From Prolixibacter denitrificans (GTDB taxonomy: Bacteria; Bacteroidota; Bacteroidia; Bacteroidales; Prolixibacteraceae): a stretch of 64,000 nt of DNA. This document shows positions 52,440-61,108 of the stretch, piece by piece. The stretch lies in assembly GCF_003014495.1 (NCBI RefSeq), contig NZ_PYGC01000001.1, positions 248,001 through 312,000 of the forward strand. The letters are read 5' to 3'. Position numbers and translations under genes: made by a program. Numbering within the stretch: the first letter of the stretch is position 1; each line of letters starts with the position of its first letter. The notes under the pieces are model-generated. The model was not told the DNA's origin, did no database searches, and saw nothing but the letters and a program-made list of their open reading frames with translations.

Positions 52440-53315
52440 ATGGCCAAACGAAATGCTCTGGGAAGAGGACTGGGCGCGTTGATTGATGATGCCGATCAGG
52501 TAAGAGAAGCTACCTCGGTTTCCAATGAAGTTGAATTGTCGAAAATTCAGGCGAATCCTTTTCAGCCCAGAACCACTTTTGACGAAGAAGCGCTGGAAGA
52601 ACTGGCAACTTCTATCCGCGAAATTGGTATCATCCAGCCGTTAACACTTCGGAAATTAAATGATGAGCAGTATCAAATCATTGCCGGAGAAAGACGTTTT
52701 AGGGCGGCAAAAATTGCCGGTCTGGACAAAGTTCCCGCGTTCGTCAGGGAAGCAGGTGATGAAGAGATGCTGGAGCTCGCCCTGGTCGAGAACATTCAGC
52801 GTGAAGACCTGGATGCCATCGAGGTAGCCCTCAGTTATCAACGACTGATTGAAGAGTGCGATCTCACCCAGGAAAGCCTGAGTGAGCGTGTTGGGAAAAA
52901 ACGTTCAACGGTGTCGAACTATCTGCGCTTGCTTCGTCTGCCTGCCGTTATTCAAAAAGGCATTCGCGAGCAGGAAATCAGTATGGGACACGCCCGGGCA
53001 TTGGTCAACATTGCCGAGCCTGAGACACAGGTGATGATCTTCAAGCAGATTGTCAAGTATGATTTTTCAGTCCGGAAAGTGGAAGAGATCGTACGGAAAA
53101 TCAACTCCGATGATGGTGAAGGCAGTGCCAAACCCAAGAAGACGCAAAGTTTCCCCGAAGAGTACGGAGAATTGAAAACTCACTTGTCGAAATACTTCAA
53201 TACCAGTGTCGATTTCAAAATAAATGACAAAGGAAAAGGGAAAATTGTGATTCCTTTTACCGATCCAAAGGAATTAGAACGGATCATTGGCATTTTTGAC
53301 AGACTGAATTCCTAA
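52440..53315 (+). CDS. parB: Chromosome-partitioning protein ParB (Spo0J)
   Basis: CTP-dependent clamp that loads at parS and spreads on DNA. The N-terminal region KRNALGRGLGALI is the ParA-interaction segment; NPFQPRTTFDEEAL, GERRFRAAKIAG and ENIQREDLDAIEVA are the conserved ParB boxes, followed by a helix-turn-helix (QESLSERVGKKRSTVSNYLRLL). The C-terminal part is the dimerisation domain. Length is 291 residues. Confidence 0.95.
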   Translation: MAKRNALGRGLGALIDDADQVREATSVSNEVELSKIQANPFQPRTTFDEEALEELATSIREIGIIQPLTLRKLNDEQYQIIAGERRFRAAKIAGLDKVPAFVREAGDEEMLELALVENIQREDLDAIEVALSYQRLIEECDLTQESLSERVGKKRSTVSNYLRLLRLPAVIQKGIREQEISMGHARALVNIAEPETQVMIFKQIVKYDFSVRKVEEIVRKINSDDGEGSAKPKKTQSFPEEYGELKTHLSKYFNTSVDFKINDKGKGKIVIPFTDPKELERIIGIFDRLNS

Positions 53316-53344
53316 ATTTGTGTCGAAAATAAAGAATCGACATT

Positions 53345-53980
53345 TTGAAAAAATTTTTAACGGGGCTACTCATCATCATAGGCCTGCTAGGGAATAGCAT
53401 AGCGAGCCAGGCACAGGTGCGGAAAGCGGTGAATGACAGTGTGAAGATTTCTGAAAGTCTCTATCACAAAAAGCATTCGCCGAAAAAAGCGTCAATATAT
53501 TCGGCCCTGTTTCCAGGTCTTGGGCAGATATACAATAAAAAATACTGGAAGCTTCCAATCATCTATGGAGGCTTTGCAGGTTTGATATACGGATTTAGTT
53601 GGAACAATAATTTGTATAACGACTATTTTGAAGCGTACCGGACCATATCGCAGTACAGTAGCCCAAGCCAATTAACGGCACAGGACAAGGCATACCTCGA
53701 CAAGTTTATCAATAATCCCTCGATTGATCTTACCAACTCCACTCATTTCAATTATGTGACCAAGCAATTGCAAAGTGGTAAAGATTTCTATCGGAGAAAC
53801 AGGGATTTAACAATTATTGGTATGTTTGCATTGCATGTGCTAAATATCATTGATGCAAGCGTTGACGCAAACTTTTTCGATTATGACATCAGTGATGATT
53901 TGAGTATGCGGATCGCACCTGCTCCAATGAATTATTACGGCAGGCAAACAGTTGGCGTTAAGGTCAACATCAAATTTTAG
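53345..53980 (+). CDS. DUF5683 membrane-associated protein
   Basis: Signal-like N-terminus (KKFLTGLLIIIGLLGNSIASQAQ), then KKHSPKKASIYSALFPGLGQIYNKKYWKLPI, split as KKASIYSALFPGLGQIYN and KKYWKLPIIYGGFAG, the core of DUF5683, and a second hydrophobic segment near TIIGMFALHVLNIIDA. The function is unknown. Families of this kind sit after parB in Bacteroidota. The start is a TTG at 53345; no ATG fits the signal. Confidence 0.78.
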   Translation: MKKFLTGLLIIIGLLGNSIASQAQVRKAVNDSVKISESLYHKKHSPKKASIYSALFPGLGQIYNKKYWKLPIIYGGFAGLIYGFSWNNNLYNDYFEAYRTISQYSSPSQLTAQDKAYLDKFINNPSIDLTNSTHFNYVTKQLQSGKDFYRRNRDLTIIGMFALHVLNIIDASVDANFFDYDISDDLSMRIAPAPMNYYGRQTVGVKVNIKF

Positions 53981-53988
53981 AGAACGAT

Positions 53989-55623
53989 ATGATGGGAAAG
54001 TGGAAGAAAATTACATTGCTCGTGGCTTTTGCGGGATTAATCCCGGCGACACTGGTTGCCAAGGATGATTCCAAGACCAGCCGGGATTACGATTTAAAAA
54101 AGGCAAGGTTTATTGCCGTTACCAAACTCGACACTGTCGACAATGGTTACGACAAGACCTATACCCTCCCGAATGAAGATTTAAGCGAACTTGAAGCACA
54201 GAAACTCGATTCGATGGTCAACACATGGTATGTCCAGAATGCCTTCGAATTTGATAGTCTCAGTTACAATACTCTACCCGACTCACTGAAGAAAGCACTT
54301 CCGGATTCTGTTTACATCAACAGGCTTCAGGATATAAATTCGTACATCGATCTGTCTTTCAACAATACCGTCAAGAATTTTATCACGCTCTATACCATCA
54401 AACGGCGTGACCAGGTAAAAGTGATGCTGGGACTGGCCAATTATTACTTCCCGATATTCGAGCAGATTCTCGATAAATATAATCTGCCGCTGGAGCTGAA
54501 ATACATGGCTATCATTGAATCGGCATTGAATCCGAGAGCTTTCTCCCGGGCTGGTGCCTGCGGTCTGTGGCAGTTTATGTACGGAACGGGCAAAATGTTA
54601 GGACTGGAAATCAATTCATTTGTTGACGAACGTCGCGACCCGGTGAAATCAACCGAAGCAGCGGCCAAATACCTACAGGATCTGTACAACATTTATGGCG
54701 ACTGGCACCTGGTAATTGCGGCCTACAACTGTGGTCCGGGCAACGTAAACAAAGCAATCCGCCGTTCCGGTGGAGCCCGGAATTACTGGAAAATCTATTA
54801 TCACCTTCCGCGCGAAACACGTGGTTACGTACCGGCATTTATTGCTGCTGCGTATGTAATGAACTATGCTAAAGAGCATCATTTGGCCCCTACTCAACCT
54901 TCGTTTGATATTGTAACTGATACCATCCAGGTTCACAATTATCTCAACTTTCAACAGGTTTCAGCGGTGCTGAATATTCCGGTAGAAGAGCTTCGTGATT
55001 TAAATCCGCAATATCGCAGGGACATTATTCCAGCGACAGCGAAAAAGGCATACACGCTGAAGATTCCGGCGAATAAAACTTCGGATTTCATCGATAAGGA
55101 ATCGTTTGTTTTCGCTTACAATCGCGATAAATTCTTCCCCAACAACAAAATTGTTGTTCCCAGTCACCATTATTCCTACTTCACTCCGGGTGATGTGGCA
55201 GGCAAAGACAAAGTTTACTATACTGTGAAACGGGGAGATAACGTAGGTTTTATTGCAGAATGGTTCCATGTGAGAGCTTCCCAGGTAAGGTACTGGAATA
55301 ACATTCACCGGAACTTGATTCGTGTTGGACAGAAACTGGTCATTTATGTTCCCAAAGGGAAAGGAGCACATTACAAGCAGTACAACTCGATGACCTTCGC
55401 ACAAAAGCAATCGGGTAAAGTGCCTGGCAACAGGGCAGTTCAATCAACGGTAGATGTTGACGGTCCGTATACTATATACACCGTGCGCAGGGGAGACAAT
55501 CTCTGGACGATTGCACGGAAATATCCGGGAGTTTCCAATTTTGATATCATGAAAATGAATGGAATCAAAGATGCGAAAAGCCTGAAACCAGGCCAACGGA
55601 TTAAAATTCCAACGAATGCATAA
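53989..55623 (+). CDS. Membrane-bound lytic transglycosylase with two LysM domains (MltD-like)
   Basis: Cleaves peptidoglycan glycan strands. A signal peptide (WKKITLLVAFAGLIPATLVA) is followed by an SLT domain with the catalytic Glu in MAIIESALNPRAFSRAGACG and the WQFM motif, then two LysM repeats at the C-terminus (YTVKRGDNVGFIAEWF and YTVRRGDNLWTIARKY). Length is 544 residues. It is the last gene of the parA cluster, before a terminator. Confidence 0.92.
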   Translation: MMGKWKKITLLVAFAGLIPATLVAKDDSKTSRDYDLKKARFIAVTKLDTVDNGYDKTYTLPNEDLSELEAQKLDSMVNTWYVQNAFEFDSLSYNTLPDSLKKALPDSVYINRLQDINSYIDLSFNNTVKNFITLYTIKRRDQVKVMLGLANYYFPIFEQILDKYNLPLELKYMAIIESALNPRAFSRAGACGLWQFMYGTGKMLGLEINSFVDERRDPVKSTEAAAKYLQDLYNIYGDWHLVIAAYNCGPGNVNKAIRRSGGARNYWKIYYHLPRETRGYVPAFIAAAYVMNYAKEHHLAPTQPSFDIVTDTIQVHNYLNFQQVSAVLNIPVEELRDLNPQYRRDIIPATAKKAYTLKIPANKTSDFIDKESFVFAYNRDKFFPNNKIVVPSHHYSYFTPGDVAGKDKVYYTVKRGDNVGFIAEWFHVRASQVRYWNNIHRNLIRVGQKLVIYVPKGKGAHYKQYNSMTFAQKQSGKVPGNRAVQSTVDVDGPYTIYTVRRGDNLWTIARKYPGVSNFDIMKMNGIKDAKSLKPGQRIKIPTNA

Positions 55624-55645
55624 AGCAAAATCAAATAAAGAATAA

Positions 55646-55676
55646 AGGGCTGGCAAACACCAGCCCTTTTCTTTTT
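55646..55676 (+). terminator. Terminator after the MltD-like gene
   Basis: AGGGCTGG/CCAGCCCT perfect stem around CAAACA, followed by T-rich sequence. Confidence 0.85.
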
Positions 55677-56023
55677 TCTAATTCATTTTGCACCGGAGTA
55701 ATTTTGGAGCACTCGAACTCCGGCGAGGTAAAAAGGCAATTAGAATAAAAAGGAGTATGTGCAATAATAACTTTTTATGTCCATACATACAAATTTTGAA
55801 CTTAATTTTCAGAGTCATAACTCCTTTTCTTCCCATCACCATTTCCATTAAGAACCGTCAGCATCCTGCATTCTTTATTTCCTTCTCAACTCTAAGCTCC
55901 TTCCGGGATTTACAATTTTTTTAACATACTCTATTCTCCTGATCTGATGCAAACTCCTGTATCGGAATGACGACAAGAAAGTCCGTTTTCGGAGCATATT
56001 CATACAGGTTCTAAATATTTCTA
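55677..56023. other. Intergenic region before the TPP riboswitch
   Basis: About 350 AT-rich bases between the terminator and the promoter of the TonB receptor. A weak GGAGTTCGAGTGCTCC hairpin is the only structure noted. No credible ORF. Confidence 0.5.
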
Positions 56024-56031
56024 TACCTTTG
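56024..56031 (+). promoter_or_regulatory. -7 promoter element of the TonB receptor leader
   Basis: TACCTTTG matches TAnnTTTG and lies 12 nt before the start of the riboswitch. Confidence 0.6.
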
Positions 56032-56042
56032 TACCGCTTTCA

Positions 56043-56123
56043 AACAATGGGGTGCCTTAAATAACAGGCTGAGAACATACCCTTTGAACCTGTCCGGGTA
56101 ATTCCGGGTAGGGAACATGTGTT
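56043..56123 (+). promoter_or_regulatory. TPP riboswitch (THI element)
   Basis: The conserved TPP-aptamer blocks occur in order: GGGGTGCC, GGCTGAGA, ATACCC, GAACCTG, CCGGGTAATTCCGGGTAGGGA. The ends AACA and TGTT close the outer stem. An ATG at 56117 falls inside the closing strand, so the true coding start is downstream at 56168. It should lower expression of the receptor when thiamine pyrophosphate is plentiful. Confidence 0.95.
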
Positions 56124-56167
56124 ACTCTACTCCCATTGGTTTTTATTCATCTAAAAACCGATTTAAA

Positions 56168-58570
56168 ATGAAAAAAATTCTTGCTTTATGGCTGCTGCAG
56201 CTGATCTTCCTTTCAGCGAATGCGCAGAACACGTTGAACGGACGTGTGGAAAATGAAAAAGGCCAACCGCTCATCGGTGCCAACGTTGTTATTGAGAACA
56301 CTTTTGTCGGGATGCCGACGGACCAAAACGGAGAGTTTAGTTTCAAAGATTTAAAAGCGGGTAATTACAAGCTGAAAGTTTCTTACCTGGGGTATCAACC
56401 CATTTCCCGGAAAATTACCGTTCCAGTAAAAGGAAAAATCACCATTACCATGAAATCTTCCGCGGTATTGGCTGATGAAGTAATTGTTTCGGCAACACGA
56501 GCAGGAGACAAAACGCCTGTCGCCTATTCCGATGTGTCGAAAAAGAGCATCAAAGAACAAAACATGGGACAAGACATTCCCTATTTGCTGAGCATGACGC
56601 CTTCGCTGGTGACTACTTCGGATGCCGGGGCAGGAATTGGTTATACCGGTTTCCGGATACGAGGAACCGATGCCAACCGCATCAATGTGACCGTTAATGG
56701 TATTCCGGTAAACGATGCCGAATCGCACGGTGTATATTGGGTAGACTTGCCCGACCTCGCTTCATCGCTCCAAAATGTGCAGGTTCAGCGCGGAGTGGGA
56801 ACATCGACCAATGGTGCCGGCGCATTTGGCGCAACCATCAATATGCAAACCAACAATCTAAACAAAGAAGCTTACGCGGAAGTGAACTCTTCTGCCGGCT
56901 CTTTCAACACCTTCAAAAATACGGTGTCAGCCGGGACCGGCTTGTTGAACGGAAAATTCTCGTTCGATGCCCGGCTTTCTAAAATTACTTCGGACGGCTA
57001 TATCGACCGGGGATGGTCCGACCTGAAATCGTATTACCTATCCGGAGGTTACTACACACCCAAATCGATTCTGAAAGTCAACATCTTCTCCGGTATCGAA
57101 AAAACATATCAGGCCTGGTATGGAATTCCGTCCGATATGCTGGCGACCAACCGCCGGTATAATCCGGCCGGCGAGTACACCGATGCGCAGGGGAAAGTGC
57201 ACTATTACAAAAACGAAACCGACAATTACTGGCAGGACAACTACCAGCTGCTGTACTCCCATCGCTTCAATGAGCATCTTAATATGAATGCGGCACTGCA
57301 TTACACTTACGGTCGCGGATATTACGAGGAATACAAGCCGAACCAAAGTTTCTCGGACTACCTGATGACGCCTCCAACCGTTGGTGGCACGCAGGTACAG
57401 TCAACCGATTTAGTGCGCCGGAAATGGCTGGACAATGATTTTTACGGAACAACTTTCTCGTTGAACTACGACAAGGGGAAAAATAGCATGACGCTGGGAG
57501 GTGCCTGGAACCAATACGACGGCCGGCACTTCGGCAAAGTAATCTGGGCTCAATATTACGGCGAAAATCCGATTAACCATCAGTGGTACTATTCTACCGG
57601 ACTTAAGACCGATTACAACGTATATGGCAAGTTGAATCACCAGTTCACCTCTAGGCTCAATGCTTATTTCGATTTGCAATACCGGCATATCGGTTACAAA
57701 ATCGATGGAAAAGACGATGATTTGAGGGATATCACTCAAAGTCACTATTTTGACTTCTTCAATCCCAAAGTGGGGCTTTACTATTCGCCAAACGACCAGA
57801 ATAAGATGTACGCGTCGTTTGCAAAAGCCCATCGCGAACCGAACCGCAGCAACTACGTCGATGCCGATCCGAACGGTCCCATGCCTACCTCTGAAAATCT
57901 GAACGATTACGAAGTCGGCTATAATTACCGCTCCACGAATTTCGCTTTCGGTGTTAACTTCTACTTCATGGACTATGTCAATCAGCTTATCCTGACTGGC
58001 GAAATTAACGATGTTGGCTCAGCGATTATGACCAATGCTCCGGACAGTTACCGGGCGGGAATTGAATTAACCGGAGGTTGGCGAATTTGCAAGTCGCTTA
58101 GATGGGATGCCAATGCTACTTTCAGCCGGAACAAGATTAAAAACTTTACCGAGTACGTTGACGACTGGGATAACTGGGGACAGCAGATTTCCAACTACCT
58201 CGGAACAACCGATATTGCTTTTTCTCCGGATGTTGTAGCGGGAAGTAAAATCACCTGGCAACCAGCTAAGCCGCTTTCGGTGAACTTCTCGTCCCACTAT
58301 GTCGGAAAACAATACATCGACAACACTTCGTCGGAAAACAGGAAACTCGATGCTTACTTTTTCAGTAACCTGAAAGCTGATTATCATATCCCAACGAACC
58401 TTTTCAAAGAATTAACCTTATCGGTTATGGTGAACAACATCTTTAACGCGATGTATTCAAGCAACGCGTGGGTTTACTCCTATTACGAAAATGGTGTGAG
58501 AAAGAAGATGGATGGATATTATCCGCAGGCGGGTATTAATTACCTGGTCGGGATTCGAGCCAAATTCTAA
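56168..58570 (+). CDS. TonB-dependent outer-membrane receptor, thiamine-regulated
   Basis: A TonB-dependent receptor of about 800 residues. Signal peptide KKILALWLLQLIFLSANAQ, then a carboxypeptidase-like regulatory domain (LNGRVENEKGQPLIGANVVI), a plug (VIVSATRAG, GTDANRINVTVNGIPVNDAE) and a C-terminal barrel ending LVGIRAKF. The TPP riboswitch directly upstream makes uptake of thiamine or a derivative likely; this matches the thiamine-regulated receptor described in the phylum. No inner-membrane thiamine transporter is in the window, and a terminator follows, so it is monocistronic. The ATG at 56168 was chosen. Confidence 0.9.
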   Translation: MKKILALWLLQLIFLSANAQNTLNGRVENEKGQPLIGANVVIENTFVGMPTDQNGEFSFKDLKAGNYKLKVSYLGYQPISRKITVPVKGKITITMKSSAVLADEVIVSATRAGDKTPVAYSDVSKKSIKEQNMGQDIPYLLSMTPSLVTTSDAGAGIGYTGFRIRGTDANRINVTVNGIPVNDAESHGVYWVDLPDLASSLQNVQVQRGVGTSTNGAGAFGATINMQTNNLNKEAYAEVNSSAGSFNTFKNTVSAGTGLLNGKFSFDARLSKITSDGYIDRGWSDLKSYYLSGGYYTPKSILKVNIFSGIEKTYQAWYGIPSDMLATNRRYNPAGEYTDAQGKVHYYKNETDNYWQDNYQLLYSHRFNEHLNMNAALHYTYGRGYYEEYKPNQSFSDYLMTPPTVGGTQVQSTDLVRRKWLDNDFYGTTFSLNYDKGKNSMTLGGAWNQYDGRHFGKVIWAQYYGENPINHQWYYSTGLKTDYNVYGKLNHQFTSRLNAYFDLQYRHIGYKIDGKDDDLRDITQSHYFDFFNPKVGLYYSPNDQNKMYASFAKAHREPNRSNYVDADPNGPMPTSENLNDYEVGYNYRSTNFAFGVNFYFMDYVNQLILTGEINDVGSAIMTNAPDSYRAGIELTGGWRICKSLRWDANATFSRNKIKNFTEYVDDWDNWGQQISNYLGTTDIAFSPDVVAGSKITWQPAKPLSVNFSSHYVGKQYIDNTSSENRKLDAYFFSNLKADYHIPTNLFKELTLSVMVNNIFNAMYSSNAWVYSYYENGVRKKMDGYYPQAGINYLVGIRAKF

Positions 58571-58595
58571 AATCTGAGGTAAAAAAGGAAATAAA

Positions 58596-58620
58596 AAAAC
58601 CCGCTCGAGGCGGGTTTTTA
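58596..58620 (+). terminator. Terminator after the TonB receptor
   Basis: AAAACCCGC/GCGGGTTTT with loop TCGAG, T-rich on one side and A-rich on the other, so it can serve both strands. Confidence 0.82.
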
Positions 58621-58624
58621 TTTT

Positions 58625-59152
58625 TTAGTCTTGATTGCCGTCACCAATGACAGCCTGAATACCTTCGTTTGTCAATACAAACTCTTTGTCTTCCTTAATG
58701 CAGAAACCTTTCTTCACATTCTTGTTCAGACAGTCGCTGGCATTAGAAAGCTTTGGAATTCCGGCAGCTTTCAATTTCTTGGAGATCATCGGTGTAGAGA
58801 ATTTTTGGGTTCCCTGTGAGTGCAGATAAACTGCAGTCGCCAAAAATTTCCGCACCTGATTGTTATCGGCTTTTTTCTCTTTCAGGTAATCCAATAACGG
58901 ATCACTTGATACAGGTTTTTTCGCCTTCACTTCGCGTGGTTTGCGACCACGACGTGCAACAGGACGAGCTTCTTCAGCTGCTACTTCTTCAACTTCTTCC
59001 CCTGCAGAAGCTGCTGCAACCTCGCCTCCTAAACTTAATAACGCCGGAGCGCGATCGAGAATACGTCCTAATTGTACTTCTACCCATTCCTTTTCACCCT
59101 CGCACGAGAAACGGAATGAACCTAATGTTAATTCAATTTTTGAGTCGGCCAT
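58625..59152 (-). CDS. Unknown protein with AT-hook-like centre and winged-helix-like C-terminus
   Basis: A 175-residue protein not matched to a named family. It has a conserved N-terminal strand-rich part (KIELTLGSFRFSCEGEKEWV), an acidic Ala/Glu linker, a basic ARRGRKPREVKAKK segment like an AT-hook (RGRKP), and a C-terminal region DYLKEKKADNNQVRKFLATA, TPMISKKLKAAGIPKLSNA, ending FVLTNEGIQAV. The C-terminus looks like a winged helix, so DNA binding is likely. It shares the terminator region with the TonB receptor and converges with it. Confidence 0.6.
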   Translation of the reverse strand: MADSKIELTLGSFRFSCEGEKEWVEVQLGRILDRAPALLSLGGEVAAASAGEEVEEVAAEEARPVARRGRKPREVKAKKPVSSDPLLDYLKEKKADNNQVRKFLATAVYLHSQGTQKFSTPMISKKLKAAGIPKLSNASDCLNKNVKKGFCIKEDKEFVLTNEGIQAVIGDGNQD

Positions 59153-59420
59153 TTTTTAGAATTTTAAAATATGCTGCTATCAGAAATGTGATAGTATTCA
59201 GAATACTATCGAGCCAAAATTACAATACTTATAGCTATGTTGCAAGCATTTTATTTTCAATGTTCGATTATAATAGCATTTATAACATATTTTAAAGCAT
59301 GCCGATTCAAACCGAATAGGAGATTGAAAACCAACAACAAATACCAGTTCCCATTCTCACCAGGCCATGCATTCAATGCCCAAAAGCGTCGAAAGGTGGC
59401 TATTTGCTATAACTCCGACT

Positions 59421-59624
59421 TTAGTTATCATCCATTTGGTTCAGGATGTTTTCAACTTCTTCCTCCGTCTGATGCAACCGGTCTTTGCACACCTTAATCA
59501 GATAGGATACTCTTTTTACCTTATCGGAAAGCTCATCCACATCAAGTTCCTCACTTTCCATCTGCTCAAGTATCTCTTCTATCTCATTGACAGCCTCTTT
59601 GTATGATATTTTTTTCTTTGTCAT
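59421..59624 (-). CDS. xseB: Exodeoxyribonuclease VII small subunit
   Basis: XseB of 67 residues forms the regulatory helices of exonuclease VII. The helical sequence ISYKEAVNEIEEILEQMES and DELSDKVKRVSYLIKVCKDRL are typical. It starts 7 nt after the xseA stop, in the same operon. Confidence 0.9.
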   Translation of the reverse strand: MTKKKISYKEAVNEIEEILEQMESEELDVDELSDKVKRVSYLIKVCKDRLHQTEEEVENILNQMDDN

Positions 59625-59631
59625 GACTGAT

Positions 59632-61101
59632 TTATTTTTTTGATGATTTATTTTCTTTATTTAAAACACGACTGGTAAATGTGCCGTCTTTCAACAATGT
59701 ACGTACTTCGTCGCCTTCTTGTAATTGCGCTGTTTCTTTCAATGCGTTACCGTTATGATACGTAATCGAATAGCCTCGCTTCAGAATATTCAGCGGATTC
59801 AATAACTCCTTTCTCTTTTCTGCAAGTAACAAATGGTTCTTTTCAGCAGAAAAACGACTTTTCGATTGTCCTTTAAGCTTTTCCAACAGATTATCCAACT
59901 TCGACTTTCCCTCCTCCAGCTGATGAGCCGAAGCCCGGCTGATAAAATGGCGGTATTCATCGAGTTTGTAGCGATTATCATGAATGATTCGCCCTGATAA
60001 TTCTTTTATCTCATCTTTCTTCCGGGATAACCGGTATTCATTGTTCCGCAAAATCTCACTAACAGAACTTTCCAGCTGCCAGCCATACCGGCTTAATTTC
60101 TTTTGCCGGTTAAACAACAATTGCTGAACCACGGGTTTCAACGTTTTCACAGCGCTATCGAGCCGCTGCCGGGATTCTGCCAGAATGTCTTCCACTGAAT
60201 TGACAAACTCCTGTTGTAATTCATCCAGATGGACATCAAACTGCATGACTCCGGCAATCAGAAACTCGGCTACAGCTGTCGGTGTTTTCATACGCGTATG
60301 CGCTACCATATCGCTGATGGTGTCATCCTTTTCGTGCCCTATACCGGTTATCACCGGAAGGGGAAACTGCGTGATATGAAAGGCCAGTTCGTAATCGTCG
60401 AAACAACTTAAATCGAGCTGCGAACCTCCCCCGCGAATGATCACCACCACATCAAAGAAATCTTCGTACAGGTAAATATGCTCCAGTGCAGCAATAATTG
60501 ATTCACTGGCCTGGTTCCCCTGCATCAGGGCCGGGAACAGATGTGTGTAAAAACGGTAACCGTAGGCGTTCTTATTCAGTTGATTATGAAAATCCTGATA
60601 ACCCGCCGCCGTCGATGAAGAAATAACCGCTATTTTCTGCGGAACCAGTGGCAATTCCAACTCCTTGTTCATCTCAAATACGCCCTCGTCCTTCAACCGG
60701 TTGACCACTTCAAGCCGTTTCCGGGCCATGTCGCCCATTGTGTAAGTCGGGTCAATATCCCGAATATTCAGGCTGAAGCCATACAACGGATGAAACTCGA
60801 CGGTGGCATTCACCAGCACTTTCATTCCTTCTGAAAGTGGCTGACCAGCCGTTGTCTCGAAGAAAGGCCGCAGCATTCGGAATGTATATGACCAGATGGT
60901 TCCGCGCGCCTGTGCCAGCACTTCATCAGAATCTTCATCCTTTTCAACGAGCACCATGTAGCAGTGTCCGCTCCGATTGACTTTCATTTCAGATATCTCG
61001 GCAATGACCCAGACAGCTGTCGGGAAAGCATCCTGAAGAACTCCTTTTACCCGATTATTTAGTTCAGATAGTCGTAATTTATTTTCCATTGATGAAGCCA
61101 T
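59632..61101 (-). CDS. xseA: Exodeoxyribonuclease VII large subunit
   Basis: Catalytic subunit that degrades single-stranded DNA. An N-terminal OB-fold (FPTAVWVIAEISEMKVNRSGHCYMVLVEKD, read as VWVIAEISEMKVNRSGHCYM) is followed by the core with VVIIRGGGSQLDLSCFDDYEL split around GGGSQLDL, GIGHEKDDTI and TPTAVAEF, then a long coiled-coil and a C-terminal strand (LNILKRGYSITYHNG). The ATG at 61101 (MASSMENK) was chosen; 61089 is an alternative. The S8 protease gene ends 7 nt upstream, so the three genes form one operon. Confidence 0.93.
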   Translation of the reverse strand: MASSMENKLRLSELNNRVKGVLQDAFPTAVWVIAEISEMKVNRSGHCYMVLVEKDEDSDEVLAQARGTIWSYTFRMLRPFFETTAGQPLSEGMKVLVNATVEFHPLYGFSLNIRDIDPTYTMGDMARKRLEVVNRLKDEGVFEMNKELELPLVPQKIAVISSSTAAGYQDFHNQLNKNAYGYRFYTHLFPALMQGNQASESIIAALEHIYLYEDFFDVVVIIRGGGSQLDLSCFDDYELAFHITQFPLPVITGIGHEKDDTISDMVAHTRMKTPTAVAEFLIAGVMQFDVHLDELQQEFVNSVEDILAESRQRLDSAVKTLKPVVQQLLFNRQKKLSRYGWQLESSVSEILRNNEYRLSRKKDEIKELSGRIIHDNRYKLDEYRHFISRASAHQLEEGKSKLDNLLEKLKGQSKSRFSAEKNHLLLAEKRKELLNPLNILKRGYSITYHNGNALKETAQLQEGDEVRTLLKDGTFTSRVLNKENKSSKK

Positions 61102-61108
61102 GTGCGCC

